From contig NZ_CP154468.1 of assembly GCF_039545455.1 (NCBI RefSeq), forward strand, positions 682,001 to 746,000: DNA of 64,000 nucleotides, in the 5' to 3' direction. The translations under genes were made by a program, and so were the position numbers. Position 1 is the stretch's first letter. Every line of letters begins with the position of its first letter. Source of the stretch: Brucella sp. BE17. Lineage in GTDB: Bacteria > Pseudomonadota > Alphaproteobacteria > Rhizobiales > Rhizobiaceae. Of this stretch, positions 44,999-54,962 are shown one piece after another. The notes beneath the pieces were generated by a model. That model searched no databases. It was given only the letters and a program-made list of their open reading frames with translations, and was not told where the DNA came from.

Positions 44999-45019
44999 TT
45001 TCATGCAAGATGCATGAAA
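44999..45019. promoter_or_regulatory. Palindrome upstream of the S24 regulator gene
   Basis: TTTCATGCA and TGCATGAAA form a perfect inverted repeat around AGA. A second pair, GAAACC and GGTTTC, overlaps it at about 44978-45002. They are 111 bases upstream of the repressor ATG in an AT-rich gap, and could be an operator for it. Confidence 0.45.
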
Positions 45020-45057
45020 TAGCAGGGAAAATTTTCTTATTTCGATCAATAAAAAGA

Positions 45058-45084
45058 AAGCGCGGTATGATTCATACCGCGCTT
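45058..45084 (-). terminator. Terminator of the fatty-acid oxidation operon
   Basis: AAGCGCGGTATGA and TCATACCGCGCTT pair over 13 bases around a single base (a 3-5 base loop in practice). The minus strand ends in TTTCTTTTTATT. It follows the fadB stop by about 20 bases. Confidence 0.88.
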
Positions 45085-45103
45085 ATCATCACGGTTGGGG
45101 CAA

Positions 45104-47320
45104 TCAGGCTGCCTGCTTCTTCTCACCGCGATAGGGATTAAAGCGTTGATAAAAGCTGTCGCCGTTCTCGGCCATATCGAGCAGCAGTTTGGGAGCCTTG
45201 AACTGTGCTCCATATTTCTTCTGCAGATCCCTGGCAAGTTTCACGAATTTCTTTGCGCCCATGCCATCGATATAGGAAAGTGTGCCACCGGTATAAGGGG
45301 CGAAACCGAAAGCCAGAATGGAGCCGACATCGGCCTCGCGTGGATCGGTGACGATGCCCTCTTCCATCACGCGTGCCGCTTCAAGCGCGATGGTGACGAG
45401 GAAACGCTGCTTTAGCTCGTTGACATCGATTTTATCCGCGTCCTGCTGCGGATAAAGGTCTTTCAGTCCCGTCCAAAGATGCTTTTTGGCCGGCTTTGCG
45501 GGATAGTCATAAAAACCCTTGCCGTTCTTGCGGCCCTTGCGGTCAAACTCGTTTACCAGCCGGTCCACCAGTTCGACATGACGCGGATCGACAGCCTTAG
45601 GGCCAAGGTCAGCCAATGTGGCTTTCAGGATTTTCTGCGACAGGTCGATTGCAGTTTCATCATTGAGTGCCAGTGGTCCGACCGGCATACCGGCCATGCG
45701 CGCGGCATTTTCGATCATTGCGGGCGGAACGCCTTCGATGAGCATATTATAGGCTTCCGACATATAACGCAGCACGCAGCGATTGACGTAGAAACCGCGC
45801 GTATCATTGACAACTATCGGCGTCTTCTTGATCGCCCGCACATAGTCAAGTGCAGTCGCCAGCGCCTTGTCCGAGGTCTTCTTGCCGAGGATCACTTCCA
45901 CCAACATCATCTTGTCGACTGGTGAGAAGAAATGAATGCCGATGAAGTTTTTCGGCCGTTTCGAGACTTTGGCAAGGCCGCTGATCGGAAGCGTAGAGGT
46001 GTTAGAGGCAAAAATCGCGGACGATTTCAGCACTTCCTCGGCCTTTTCGGTCGCAACACGCTTGACCTCGCGGTCCTCGAAAACGGCTTCGATCACCAGA
46101 TCGGCACCGTCGAGGGCGGCATAATCCGGTGTCGCGGTGATGAGTGACAGAAGCTTTTCCTTGTCGGCCTCCGTGGCTCGGCCTTTCTGGATTTCCTTGG
46201 TTACCAGATCGGCGGTATGCGCCTTGCCCTTGTCAGCTGCGTCCTGATCGCGGTCGATCAACACCACCGGAATTCCAGCTTTGGCCGTCACATAGGCGAT
46301 GCCCGCCCCCATGAAACCGGCACCTATGACGCCGATTTTCTTGAACTTCGACGGCTTTTCATCAACAGGACGGCGAGCCCCCTTGTTCAACTCCTGCAAT
46401 GAGACGAACAGCGAGCGGATCATCATTGCCGCTTCAGTCGTCTGCAAAATTTCCGTGAAATAGCGCTGCTCGATTTTAAGGCCGGTGTCGAAAGGCACCA
46501 GCAGGCCTTCATAAACCGACTTCAGAATGGTGAGTGCTGCGGGATAATTGCCGGAGGTTTCGCGGCGCAATATGGCAGTTGCCGCAGGCCAGAGATTGGC
46601 ACCGGCCGCCGAATAGATCGCACCACCGGGCAGTTTAAATCCCTTTTCATCCCATGGCTGAACAGGTTTCAGTCCGCCCTTGATGAGTTTTTTTGCCGTT
46701 TCCACCAGCTTCTTGGCGGGAGCTACTTCGGTGATCAGCCCCATCGCCTTGGCGCGTTGCGCAGTCAGGCTCGAGCCGGCCGTCATCATCTGCAACGCGT
46801 CCTGCTGGTTGGCAAGGCGGGGCACACGCTGTGTACCGCCTGCACCCGGAAACAGGCCGACTTTTACTTCAGGCAGCGCCATTTTCAGCCCCGGCGCATC
46901 GGACGCCACACGCGCATGACAGGCGAGCGACATTTCGAACGCGCCGCCCATGCAGGTGCCGTTGATGGCTGAAACCCACGGCTTACCTGAGGTTTCGAGC
47001 TTACGGAACAGCCCGCCCATGCGGCCGACATTGTCGAACAGCGACTGCACGGCACCCTGATGATCTTTTGCCTTCTGGCGGTGGAAATCCTTGAGCATCC
47101 CTTCCAGCATGGTGAGATCAGCCCCACCGGAAAAGGTTTCCTTGCCCGAGGTGATAACCACGCCCTTGACCTTGGCATCGGCCGTCGTCGCATCGATGAT
47201 GGCGTTCAATTCTTCCATCGCTTCGACGGTGAAGACATTCATCGACTTTTCCGGCATGTCCCAAGTGACGAGCGCAATACCATCGGCGTCGGTTGCCAGC
47301 TTGAAATTCTTGTAGCTCAT
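45104..47320 (-). CDS. fadB: 3-hydroxyacyl-CoA dehydrogenase / enoyl-CoA hydratase, FadB/FadJ type
   Basis: A 738-residue bifunctional beta-oxidation enzyme. The N-terminal crotonase domain (to about 190) has FSGGADLTMLE near 64 and INGTCMGGAFEMSLACHARV near 112, which form the oxyanion hole. The dehydrogenase begins with GVIGAGFMGAGIAYVTAKAG near 332. The catalytic His is in NFIGIHFFSPVDKMMLVEV near 457 and the pair helix motif near 590-700 holds FYDYP. The product hydrates enoyl-CoA, then oxidises the hydroxyacyl-CoA with NAD. It is the last gene of the acyl-CoA dehydrogenase-fadA-fadB unit, 112 bases after fadA, with a repeat element in between. Confidence 0.93.
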   Translation of the reverse strand: MSYKNFKLATDADGIALVTWDMPEKSMNVFTVEAMEELNAIIDATTADAKVKGVVITSGKETFSGGADLTMLEGMLKDFHRQKAKDHQGAVQSLFDNVGRMGGLFRKLETSGKPWVSAINGTCMGGAFEMSLACHARVASDAPGLKMALPEVKVGLFPGAGGTQRVPRLANQQDALQMMTAGSSLTAQRAKAMGLITEVAPAKKLVETAKKLIKGGLKPVQPWDEKGFKLPGGAIYSAAGANLWPAATAILRRETSGNYPAALTILKSVYEGLLVPFDTGLKIEQRYFTEILQTTEAAMMIRSLFVSLQELNKGARRPVDEKPSKFKKIGVIGAGFMGAGIAYVTAKAGIPVVLIDRDQDAADKGKAHTADLVTKEIQKGRATEADKEKLLSLITATPDYAALDGADLVIEAVFEDREVKRVATEKAEEVLKSSAIFASNTSTLPISGLAKVSKRPKNFIGIHFFSPVDKMMLVEVILGKKTSDKALATALDYVRAIKKTPIVVNDTRGFYVNRCVLRYMSEAYNMLIEGVPPAMIENAARMAGMPVGPLALNDETAIDLSQKILKATLADLGPKAVDPRHVELVDRLVNEFDRKGRKNGKGFYDYPAKPAKKHLWTGLKDLYPQQDADKIDVNELKQRFLVTIALEAARVMEEGIVTDPREADVGSILAFGFAPYTGGTLSYIDGMGAKKFVKLARDLQKKYGAQFKAPKLLLDMAENGDSFYQRFNPYRGEKKQAA

Positions 47321-47344
47321 TTTAGCCTCCCTAGGAGCGCTGTT

Positions 47345-47365
47345 CGATCCGATATAATCGGATCG
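47345..47365. repeat. Inverted repeat in the fadA-fadB gap
   Basis: CGATCCGAT and ATCGGATCG pair perfectly around ATA. It sits 25 bases before the fadB start. It could be an RNA hairpin that tunes fadB translation or a processing site; no T run follows. Confidence 0.5.
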
Positions 47366-47388
47366 GCGCTCTAACTATTTGAGTTAAC

Positions 47389-47431
47389 GCGCATTTTATC
47401 CGAAAACCGCTTCACACTTTTCGGAATGCGC
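47389..47431. repeat. Palindromic repeat element of Rhizobiales type
   Basis: GCGCATT and AATGCGC (47389-47395, 47425-47431) flank CCGAAAA and TTTTCGG around a core CCGCTTCACAC. The core with its flanks (CCGAAAACCGCTTCACAC, then TTTTCGG) matches, from memory, a very frequent intergenic palindromic element of Rhizobiales genomes. It runs to just before the fadA stop codon at 47433. Confidence 0.6.
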
Positions 47432-47432
47432 T

Positions 47433-48641
47433 CTATACGCGCTCGATGATCGTGGCCGTGCCCATGCCGGCACCGATGCAAAGCGTCACCAGTGCAACAT
47501 TGAGATCGCGGCGTTCGAGTTCATCAAGAACGGTGCCTAAAATCATCGCCCCTGTTGCTCCCAACGGATGCCCCATGGCAATCGCTCCGCCATTGACATT
47601 GATCTTGTCCGACGAAATCTCGAAAGCCTGTTGGTAGCGCAGCACCACGGCGGCAAAAGCCTCGTTAAGCTCGAACAGGTCGATATCGGAGAGTTTCATC
47701 CGCGCCTGTTTCAGGAGTTTTTCCGTGACGTCGACCGGGCCGGTCAGCATGATTGCAGGCTCAGAGCCGATATTGGCAAAGGAACGGATACGCGCACGCG
47801 GCTTCATGTCAAAAGCCTTGCCAGCCTTTTTGGAGCCGACCAGCACACCCGCCGCCCCATCGACGATGCCGGAAGAATTACCGGCATGGTGGACGTGGTT
47901 GATCGCCTCGACTTCCGGATGCGCCTGAACACCCACCGCATTAAAGCCACCCATTTCACCCGGCATGACGAAAGACGGGTTCAACTGCCCTAGCGCCTGC
48001 ATGTCGGTGCCGGGACGCATATGCTCGTCGCTGTCAAGAATGGTGAGGCCGTTCTGGTCGCTGACCGGAATGACCGAGTTTTTGAAATAGCCCTTTTCCC
48101 ATGATTTTGCGGCGCGCTTTTGGCTTTCGACCGCATAGGCATCGACATCGTCGCGCGTAAAGCCATACTTGGTGGCAATCAGGTCAGCAGAAACGCCCTG
48201 CGGCATGAAATAGCCGGGAAAACCCACCGATGGATCCATGTACCAGGCACCACCCGACATGCCCATGCCGACGCGCGACATGCTTTCCACACCACCCGCG
48301 ATCACCAGATCATCCGCACCGAAAGCCACCTTGGCCGCAGCCAGATTGATCGCATCCAGTCCGGATGCGCAAAAGCGGGAAATCTGGATGCCCGGCGCCT
48401 TGAAATCGTAGCCCGCTTCAAAGGCCGATGAGCGTGGAATGACCGCCCCCGCCTCGCCAACCGGATCGACGCAGCCGAAAATAATATCATCGACCTTTGC
48501 CGTATCGATACCATTGCGGTCGCGCAGCGCTTCAAGGACCTTCGCGCCCAGTCGCACGGCAGGCACTTCGTGCAAGCTGCCATCCTTCTTCCCGCGCCCG
48601 CGTGGCGTGCGCACTGAATCGTATATATAAGCCTCGGCCAT
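47433..48641 (-). CDS. fadA: Acetyl-CoA C-acyltransferase (3-ketoacyl-CoA thiolase)
   Basis: A 402-residue thiolase that cleaves 3-ketoacyl-CoA with CoA to release acetyl-CoA. The nucleophilic Cys is in [16 protein letters not shown] near residue 90. The conserved His is in [19 protein letters not shown] near 355 and the second Cys in TLCIGAGMG near 388. The start at 48641 follows GGAGGAAA; the longer frame to 48686 lacks support. It is the middle gene of the beta-oxidation unit, 45 bases after the acyl-CoA dehydrogenase. It could also act in the biosynthetic direction, but the neighbours favour breakdown. Confidence 0.94.
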   Translation of the reverse strand: MAEAYIYDSVRTPRGRGKKDGSLHEVPAVRLGAKVLEALRDRNGIDTAKVDDIIFGCVDPVGEAGAVIPRSSAFEAGYDFKAPGIQISRFCASGLDAINLAAAKVAFGADDLVIAGGVESMSRVGMGMSGGAWYMDPSVGFPGYFMPQGVSADLIATKYGFTRDDVDAYAVESQKRAAKSWEKGYFKNSVIPVSDQNGLTILDSDEHMRPGTDMQALGQLNPSFVMPGEMGGFNAVGVQAHPEVEAINHVHHAGNSSGIVDGAAGVLVGSKKAGKAFDMKPRARIRSFANIGSEPAIMLTGPVDVTEKLLKQARMKLSDIDLFELNEAFAAVVLRYQQAFEISSDKINVNGGAIAMGHPLGATGAMILGTVLDELERRDLNVALVTLCIGAGMGTATIIERV

Positions 48642-48686
48642 TTTTTTCCTCCGTGCCGGATTTAAAACCTCCGGCCAAATCCTCAA

Positions 48687-50480
48687 TCAGAACGCTTCAG
48701 CATCAAGCGCCATCATCGAATCCGCACCCGACTGGATGCGGGCGAGATGGGCAGCACTTTCCGGCATGATCCGCTCGAAATAATAACGTGCCGTGACAAG
48801 CTTTGCTTCAAGATAGGTGTCATTGCCCTCGCCTGCTGCAAGCTTTGTCTCAGCCACCTTGGCCATACGGCCCCACATGAAGCCAAGTGCCACCAGCCCA
48901 AAGAGATGCATGTAATCGTTGGATGCAGCACCGGCATTGTCGGGCTTGGCCATTGCATTCTGCATCAGCCACATGGTTGCGGCCTGAAGATCGTTGACGC
49001 CCTTCTTTAAATGCTTTGTGTAGAAGGAGAGCTTTTCATCGTTACGATTTTCCTCGCAAAAATCGCCGACTTCCTTAAAAAATGCAGTGATCGCCCGGCC
49101 ACCATTCAGCGCCAGTTTGCGCCCCACGAGATCGAGCGCCTGAATGCCGTTGGCGCCTTCATAAATCATGGCGATGCGCGCATCGCGCACATATTGGCTC
49201 ATGCCATGTTCCTCGATATAGCCGTGGCCGCCAAATACCTGCTGCGCCATGACGGCATGCTCAAAGCCCTTGTCGGTTAGAACACCTTTCAGAACTGGCG
49301 TCAAAAGCCCGACCAGATCGTCAGCCACCTGACGCTCAGTCTCGTCACCGGCGCGGTGCGCGATGTCGGAATTCAGCGCGGTCCACAGGATCAGCGCCCG
49401 GCCTGCCTCGTTGAACGCGCGGATGGTCATGAGATTACGACGGATATCGGGATGAACGATGATCGGATCGGCCTTCTTATCGGGCGCTGCCGTGCCTGAA
49501 AGCGCGCGGCCCTGAATACGCTCACGTGCATAGATGGCGGCGTTCTGGTAGGCGGTTTCGGCAATGGAAAGCCCCTGCAGCGCAACACCAAGACGCGCTT
49601 CGTTCATCATCGTGAACATGGCGCGCAGGCCCTTATGCGCCTCACCGATCAGATAGCCGCTCGCTTCGTCATAATTCATGACACAGGTCGAATTGGCATG
49701 AATGCCCATCTTTTCCTCGATGGAACCGCAGGAAACGCCATTGCGCTCACCCGGATTTCCATCGGCATCGAGGGTGAATTTCGGCACGATGAAGAGGGAA
49801 ATGCCCTTTACACCTTCTGGCGCTCCATCGATGCGTGCCAGCACAAGGTGGATGATGTTTTCGGCCATGTCGTGTTCACCGGCAGAGATGAAAATCTTCT
49901 GACCGGAAATCTTGTAGGAACCATCGTCCTGCGGCGTGGCGCTGGTGCGCAGTAGTCCTAGATCCGTGCCGCAATGCGGCTCGGTCAGGTTCATGGTGCC
50001 GGTCCATGTGCCTTCGACCATTTTGGGAAGATACATGTCTTTTTGCTCATCCGTGCCGTGTGTCAGGATCGCGGCGATAGCACCCTGCGTCAGGCCCGGA
50101 TACATGGTAAGCGCCATATTGGCGGACGACATATATTCGCCCACCGCCGTATGCAGCAGATAGGGGAGCCCCTGCCCGCCATATTGTTCGGGTACTGCAA
50201 GCCCGAGCCAGCCTGCCTCACGGTACTGGTCGTAAGCGGCCTTGAAACCTTTCGGCACTTTTACCGAACCGTCCGCTTCGCGTTTGCAGCCTTCACGATC
50301 ACCTGTATGATTGAGGGGAAACAGCGTAGCTTCGGCAAGCTTTGCGCCCTCCGACAAAATTGCCTCGACCACATCTGGTGAAACGTCAGCAAAGCCTGGC
50401 AGATTATTGTAACGCTGATAATTCAAAACATCATTGAGAACGAAATTCGTATCCTCAACAGGTGCGCGATAGCTCGGCAT
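48687..50480 (-). CDS. Acyl-CoA dehydrogenase, long (about 600 aa) type
   Basis: A 597-residue FAD enzyme, longer than the usual 380-400. The core has [20 protein letters not shown] near 160 (FAD contact) and SISAG-type sequence as FISAGEHD near 200. [16 protein letters not shown] near 435 carries the catalytic Glu and the family signature. The extra C-terminal 130 residues are helical and typical of the DmdC-like branch, which handles long-chain or 3-methylthiopropanoyl-CoA substrates. Which one applies here is not known. TTTGGAGGG before the ATG at 50480 sets the start; a longer frame to 50786 crosses the palindrome. It is first in the operon with fadA and fadB and lies behind an operator-like palindrome. 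Confidence 0.9.
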   Translation of the reverse strand: MPSYRAPVEDTNFVLNDVLNYQRYNNLPGFADVSPDVVEAILSEGAKLAEATLFPLNHTGDREGCKREADGSVKVPKGFKAAYDQYREAGWLGLAVPEQYGGQGLPYLLHTAVGEYMSSANMALTMYPGLTQGAIAAILTHGTDEQKDMYLPKMVEGTWTGTMNLTEPHCGTDLGLLRTSATPQDDGSYKISGQKIFISAGEHDMAENIIHLVLARIDGAPEGVKGISLFIVPKFTLDADGNPGERNGVSCGSIEEKMGIHANSTCVMNYDEASGYLIGEAHKGLRAMFTMMNEARLGVALQGLSIAETAYQNAAIYARERIQGRALSGTAAPDKKADPIIVHPDIRRNLMTIRAFNEAGRALILWTALNSDIAHRAGDETERQVADDLVGLLTPVLKGVLTDKGFEHAVMAQQVFGGHGYIEEHGMSQYVRDARIAMIYEGANGIQALDLVGRKLALNGGRAITAFFKEVGDFCEENRNDEKLSFYTKHLKKGVNDLQAATMWLMQNAMAKPDNAGAASNDYMHLFGLVALGFMWGRMAKVAETKLAAGEGNDTYLEAKLVTARYYFERIMPESAAHLARIQSGADSMMALDAEAF

Positions 50481-51122
50481 GCAAACCCTCCAAATTATCC
50501 CTGAGCAGACACGATAAAGCGTGCCACTCATCCTTGTGGTGCTTCCGGCGATGTCCGCCGGGAACCATAAGCAACAGTTCCGTCCACAGCGACCATCGCC
50601 TCTTCCAGCGATAACGTAACATAGAATTCGATTACGTCTCTGCCAGTTCAAGGCAAAACTAACGTATTTTGACGTTTCCGTAAACGTCAAAATTATATCT
50701 ATTGAAAAGTCGGAATAGTTTTTATGATGTTGTAACCGCCGCCTTGGTTTGTCCCCGTGCGCCTTGGTATGGGCATTTCGCTGCATTTGATTTGTTGAGA
50801 TCAGGAAAAACCAGCAAAATATGGCTCCAGAATTTTGCGTTACTGGCTGTGCAAATCAGGGAAACTGGGCACTGCCGAACGGTAGCGATAAGAAGTAAGC
50901 AGCCGTTACCCCAGTGGAGCAAAAATCATAAAGATATATTGACGGTCGATAGAAACAGTTTTCGCTGTGCACCTCATCAATGGATAGGGCTCTCATCCAA
51001 TATGAAGAAAATAATCAGTGACAGGCCAATAAGCACCAAGAAATTCTATGGGTTTACGCTCTACTTTAAAACCAGGGCTGCCGGTAATGGATATTCCGGT
51101 TCGTTCTTGATCAGCCAATCGT
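50481..51122. other. Control region of the beta-oxidation operon
   Basis: No convincing gene lies in these 642 bases. A frame of 152 codons on the plus strand (50702-51160) has a TTG start, no ribosome site and runs antisense into the AEC transporter gene; I do not accept it. The notable element is the perfect palindrome at 50666-50693. The rest is AT-rich with no other repeats. Confidence 0.5.
50666..50693. promoter_or_regulatory. Perfect 12-bp-arm palindrome, possible LiuR-type operator
   Basis: ATTTTGACGTTT and AAACGTCAAAAT are exact inverse repeats around CCGT. The site is 186 bases upstream of the acyl-CoA dehydrogenase start. Its TTGACGTTT...AAACGTCAA form resembles, from memory, sites of the MerR-type regulator LiuR of branched-chain amino acid and fatty acid breakdown in proteobacteria. 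No such regulator gene is in this window. Confidence 0.55.
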
Positions 51123-52058
51123 TTATACACGTAATAAATAAAGCCAAAGTGACATTGTAATCGGTGATATTATCGTTCCTAAAAGGATCGAGCTTGCTGC
51201 TACGCCGGCTGCTCGGTCATAGTATGACGCGAAAATATAAACATTAACGCCTGCTGGCATTGCCGCCAACAACACACCATATCGGGCTGTTTCAAGTGGC
51301 ACATTCAGGCACCAGATCATCATCACATAAGCCAGCGCGGGATGAAGAACCAGCTTGAACCACGTCGCAAAAACCGCCTGTTTCCAGTTTTCCGTGAGTT
51401 TGAACTGTGTGAGCGCTCCACCGATTCCAAACAATGAAACCGGAACAACCGAAGACGCCATCATCGAGAAAAAAGCATCGGTAGGCTCATTCAATTCCAA
51501 GCCAGATAGAGAACCCAGAACTCCCGCGATGATACCCCAGATAAGCGGGTTTGAGGCAATTCGACGGGTAGCAACAATCAGCGTTTGATCAAGTGGCTTA
51601 CCATCCCTGCGCAGGAGTTCCATCACCATCATGCCAACCGTCAGCAAAATGGCTCCATGCAAGCCAATTATCGAAAGAGTGACCGGTAGAGCTTCAACAC
51701 CATAAGCCCGGGTCATTATGGGCAAGCCGATTAGAACCGTATTGGTGAACGTACCAGAAAATCCAATGGAAACGCTTTCTCCAGGACTCGATTTAAAATA
51801 TTTTCGAGCCGCAAAACTACCAAGTACAAAACACGTTATCGCGGCAATGTAAAACGGAGCGATAATCTTGATGTTAAAAGCCGAACCGAAATCACTACTA
51901 TTAATAGAATAAAAAAGCAGGCAAGGTGTGGCAAAATTATTAACGAATGAAATTAGACTATTAACGCCAGCGATGGGGAAAAATTTGAAACGTACAGCTA
52001 AATAACCGAAAATAATCAGCGCAAAAATAGGTGTAACAACGTTCGCAATCTCACTCAT
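51123..52058 (-). CDS. AEC (auxin efflux carrier) family transporter
   Basis: A 311-residue inner-membrane transporter with about ten helices. It starts IANVVTPIFALIIFGYLAVRF. It has the AEC-typical FVNNFATPCLLF near 39 and SGTFTNTVLIGLPI near 100, where Asn and Pro/Gly residues break helices, and the second-half counterpart AAMPAGVNVYIFA near 267. Family members move dicarboxylates such as malate or other anionic metabolites. AT-rich codon use compared with neighbours hints at later acquisition, though weakly. It is not clearly in an operon and faces away from comEC's promoter. Confidence 0.85.
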   Translation of the reverse strand: MSEIANVVTPIFALIIFGYLAVRFKFFPIAGVNSLISFVNNFATPCLLFYSINSSDFGSAFNIKIIAPFYIAAITCFVLGSFAARKYFKSSPGESVSIGFSGTFTNTVLIGLPIMTRAYGVEALPVTLSIIGLHGAILLTVGMMVMELLRRDGKPLDQTLIVATRRIASNPLIWGIIAGVLGSLSGLELNEPTDAFFSMMASSVVPVSLFGIGGALTQFKLTENWKQAVFATWFKLVLHPALAYVMMIWCLNVPLETARYGVLLAAMPAGVNVYIFASYYDRAAGVAASSILLGTIISPITMSLWLYLLRV

Positions 52059-52240
52059 GAATAGCTGACTTTTCCCTTGCAGATTGCAGACACATTAATT
52101 CTGTTCACCATTCGCGCTGGAATTAAGCCAGAAAACGCACGAGGCCAATAGCCGCTTGGCTCAGATAAGTGTCCACTGTCGAATGGCTTGAGACATTTTT
52201 GAAGATTGAAGTTTGCGGATCGTTTTAATGGTTGATTTAA

Positions 52241-52268
52241 GCCGCTTTGGCGTGCTGGTTCAAGCGGC
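52241..52268 (-). terminator. Hairpin after comEC
   Basis: GCCGCTT (52241-52247) pairs with AAGCGGC (52262-52268) around a 14-base loop. It lies just past the comEC stop codon on the minus strand. There is no T run, so it is a weak terminator candidate. Confidence 0.4.
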
Positions 52269-52277
52269 GTTGTCTGA

Positions 52278-54749
52278 TCATTTTGCGTTGTGGCTGTCCT
52301 TATTGCGTGAAAGCGCCTTCTTGTAGGGAAGACGGTCAGGCAGACCGCGTGCTGCGCGCGAATAAAGACGATGCAATTGCCAGGCACGACGTGGTTCTCC
52401 CACCGAATAGACCGTCTCGTCGGCATATGCGGTTTTGAACACAGGCAGTGTTTCGGGGATGGCAGTATTGCCGGTTGACGCCATGGACGACGCTTCGCTT
52501 ACAAAATGTGGTTTACCCAGCCTGATTTCGGCGGTGCCCTTCAAAGCGAGGTCACGCCGGTTAAGGACAAGTTTTCCCACTTGCGGGCAATGGGTCGTTT
52601 TTCCGGGAACGGCAAGGATTATAACGTCTGCAACGTTACAGGCTATGTCCTGCATGTCGTGCTCTGCCGTATAGGCCAGTGTTCGCCCATCGCGAAGTTC
52701 CACTGTGCAAAGCCCCTCCTCGCAAACGAATTCTCTTTTTGTATCGGTAGATTGTTCGGTTGCATTGCGGGGTGTTATGAAACGCTCGATAAGATAGGCC
52801 GTCTGCCAGTTCTGTATCGTGAATTTCGGCGGACGCTCACGGTTCAGTGCGAGAATGCCGTCCGCCATGCGAACACCCACGAGCTTCGCATCTTCGGAAA
52901 TGATAATATCGGGAAATGGCTGGCTGATAAAGGCAAAGGTGCCCGCCACCACAAAAGGCAAAGCCAGCAGTTTCAATCGCGTCGTTAGAATGACCGCCAG
53001 GATCAGTGCAATGGTCCACAAGATCAGCGACGCGACTGGCATTGCACCCGGATTGCCGTCGGGTGACCACAGCGCGATAAAGGCTGCGATCTGCCGAACC
53101 ACCCAGATGCCGACACCCATGATTTGCAGCGGTAGCCAGTCAAGACCAAGCGGCATCAGTACAAGGCTGAAGACTGCAAACGGCATGACGAGAATGGAAA
53201 TTGCCGGAAGCGCCAGCACATTGCCGAGAAGCCCGAGCGGCGCGGTGTTGTTGAAATGATAGGCTGCAAATATGCCGCTGGCGAGACCCGCCACCAGCGA
53301 AGTAGCACCAGTCGCGATGGCCGGTGCGAAAAATCTTCTCATCCATCCCGCAGGCGCCGCCCGCCTTTCGTGACGCGACAGTTTTTCCGCGTTGCGCGCG
53401 CCCCACCAGGCATAGGCTGCGATCAGCGCAGCAGTTGCTGAAAACGACATCTGAAAACTCGGCCCCAGCACTTCATGCGGCGAGATGGCGATCATTGCCA
53501 CCCCTGCGATTGCCAGATTGCGCATGCTGATCGCGGCGCGGTCGGCCAGAAGTGCGCAGAGCATGACGGCGATCATCACATAGCTGCGCTGTGCTGCGAC
53601 ATCTGCCCCGGACATGGCGAGATAGAAAGTGCAGCTCAACAGCGACAAAAACGCCGCATATTTCTTCACAGGATGGCGCGTACTGAAAGCTGGAAATAAC
53701 GCAAAGGCTGAACGCAGACTTAGCATGACAACACCGGCTGCAAGCGCCATGTGCAGGCCGGAAATCGAAAGAATATGCGCCAGTCCGGCTTTTCTCAGAT
53801 CTTCATTGGTTTCATCGCTGATGCCGCCGCGTGTCCCGGCAATCAACGCTGCGGCCACATTGCCGTCCTCGCCGCCAATCACTTCCTCCACCCGCTCAGA
53901 AACCTGGATGCGCAATAGCGCGATCCATGCGCTGAGCCGCGCCGACAGGTTTGTTTCTGGCGCAACTGGCGTTAATTTCGGTGTGCCGAGGAAAAAACCG
54001 TTCGCGCCGATACCTGTAAAATAGGCATGAAAGGAAAAATCGTAATTGCCGGGGCGCACCGGACCGGACGGCACGCGTAATCTGGCAAAGCCCGAAAGGC
54101 CGCTGCCGACCGTCGTCGTGGCCGGTATGTCGCGGGCGGTGATGCGAATGCGCTCCGGCACATATTTCAGCTTCGGGCGTTCAGTGTGCAGCACATCAAG
54201 CGTTACGCGCCAACTGCCATTGTCGCGATATTCCAGTGATGTGACACGGCCTGTTATGCGGGTTGAAATGTCTGAGCCGAGCATCGGCGTTGCACGGTGC
54301 TGCGTTTCCCATTTGCCTGCAATAATCCCCAGTTGAAATGCCAGTGCCAGTGTCAGCAATTGTGCGATCAGAAATTGTCGCCATACGAAAAACCTGATGA
54401 TGATGATAGCCGATGTGATCGCCAGAACAGGCGTCCAGTCCGGTTCGAACGGCACGGCAAAATATAAAACTGCTCCGCAACCAGCCAGAACCGGCACCAG
54501 CAGAAAGAAAACACCTCGGGCGCGCTCAAGACTGAGCGCATCGTAAACAATAACCGTTAGCCCCAAAAGGCTGAGCTGCGCACGCTCACGCACAGAAAGA
54601 GGCGAATTGGTTATAATTTGTGGAAGCGAGCGTGCGTCAGTTTGCGGTGTCAGCCGCGCGTCGACAAGGCGTGAACGCATGAGATCGCCGGATATGCTTT
54701 TGACAAGCATCCGCTCACTGGCTGTCGCTGCCTCTCTCGTGCCCGTCAT
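52278..54749 (-). CDS. comEC: ComEC/Rec2 family competence protein
   Basis: An 823-residue inner-membrane protein of the DNA-uptake channel family. Membrane helices begin near residue 60. A soluble DUF4131-like part follows at about 150-270 (GSDISTRITGRVTSLEYRDN). The ComEC core starts with LRKAGLAHILSISGLHMALA near 325-344, the family signature, and continues through about 10 helices. The last 200 residues (from about 610) match the place of the metallo-beta-lactamase-like domain, but no HxHxDH motif is present, so the nuclease site is missing. Natural uptake in this group is unproven. The ATG at 54749 is chosen; a GTG at 54782 is possible. It is divergent from gltX. Confidence 0.87.
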   Translation of the reverse strand: MTGTREAATASERMLVKSISGDLMRSRLVDARLTPQTDARSLPQIITNSPLSVRERAQLSLLGLTVIVYDALSLERARGVFFLLVPVLAGCGAVLYFAVPFEPDWTPVLAITSAIIIIRFFVWRQFLIAQLLTLALAFQLGIIAGKWETQHRATPMLGSDISTRITGRVTSLEYRDNGSWRVTLDVLHTERPKLKYVPERIRITARDIPATTTVGSGLSGFARLRVPSGPVRPGNYDFSFHAYFTGIGANGFFLGTPKLTPVAPETNLSARLSAWIALLRIQVSERVEEVIGGEDGNVAAALIAGTRGGISDETNEDLRKAGLAHILSISGLHMALAAGVVMLSLRSAFALFPAFSTRHPVKKYAAFLSLLSCTFYLAMSGADVAAQRSYVMIAVMLCALLADRAAISMRNLAIAGVAMIAISPHEVLGPSFQMSFSATAALIAAYAWWGARNAEKLSRHERRAAPAGWMRRFFAPAIATGATSLVAGLASGIFAAYHFNNTAPLGLLGNVLALPAISILVMPFAVFSLVLMPLGLDWLPLQIMGVGIWVVRQIAAFIALWSPDGNPGAMPVASLILWTIALILAVILTTRLKLLALPFVVAGTFAFISQPFPDIIISEDAKLVGVRMADGILALNRERPPKFTIQNWQTAYLIERFITPRNATEQSTDTKREFVCEEGLCTVELRDGRTLAYTAEHDMQDIACNVADVIILAVPGKTTHCPQVGKLVLNRRDLALKGTAEIRLGKPHFVSEASSMASTGNTAIPETLPVFKTAYADETVYSVGEPRRAWQLHRLYSRAARGLPDRLPYKKALSRNKDSHNAK

Positions 54750-54962
54750 GCCCCCGCCTGACTGCAGATACCCTGCTGGCACGCAAAAGTGCCAAAACTC
54801 TTGCGCACATTGTTCTCTATGCTACATGAACGCCAGCTGAAATCGAGAAGATTCCGTCATCGAATCCTTTCCGCTCCTCAAGGCGGACATCAGAATTCAA
54901 GTTTGCGCAATCAGGTGGGCATTGTCGGCTCGCCAGCAGCGCATGACATAAGTGGAGCTATT

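Noticed and set aside
50702..51160. 152-codon plus-strand frame in the gap before the AEC transporter gene
   Set aside because: TTG start, no ribosome site, no recognisable pattern, and it runs antisense into a real gene.
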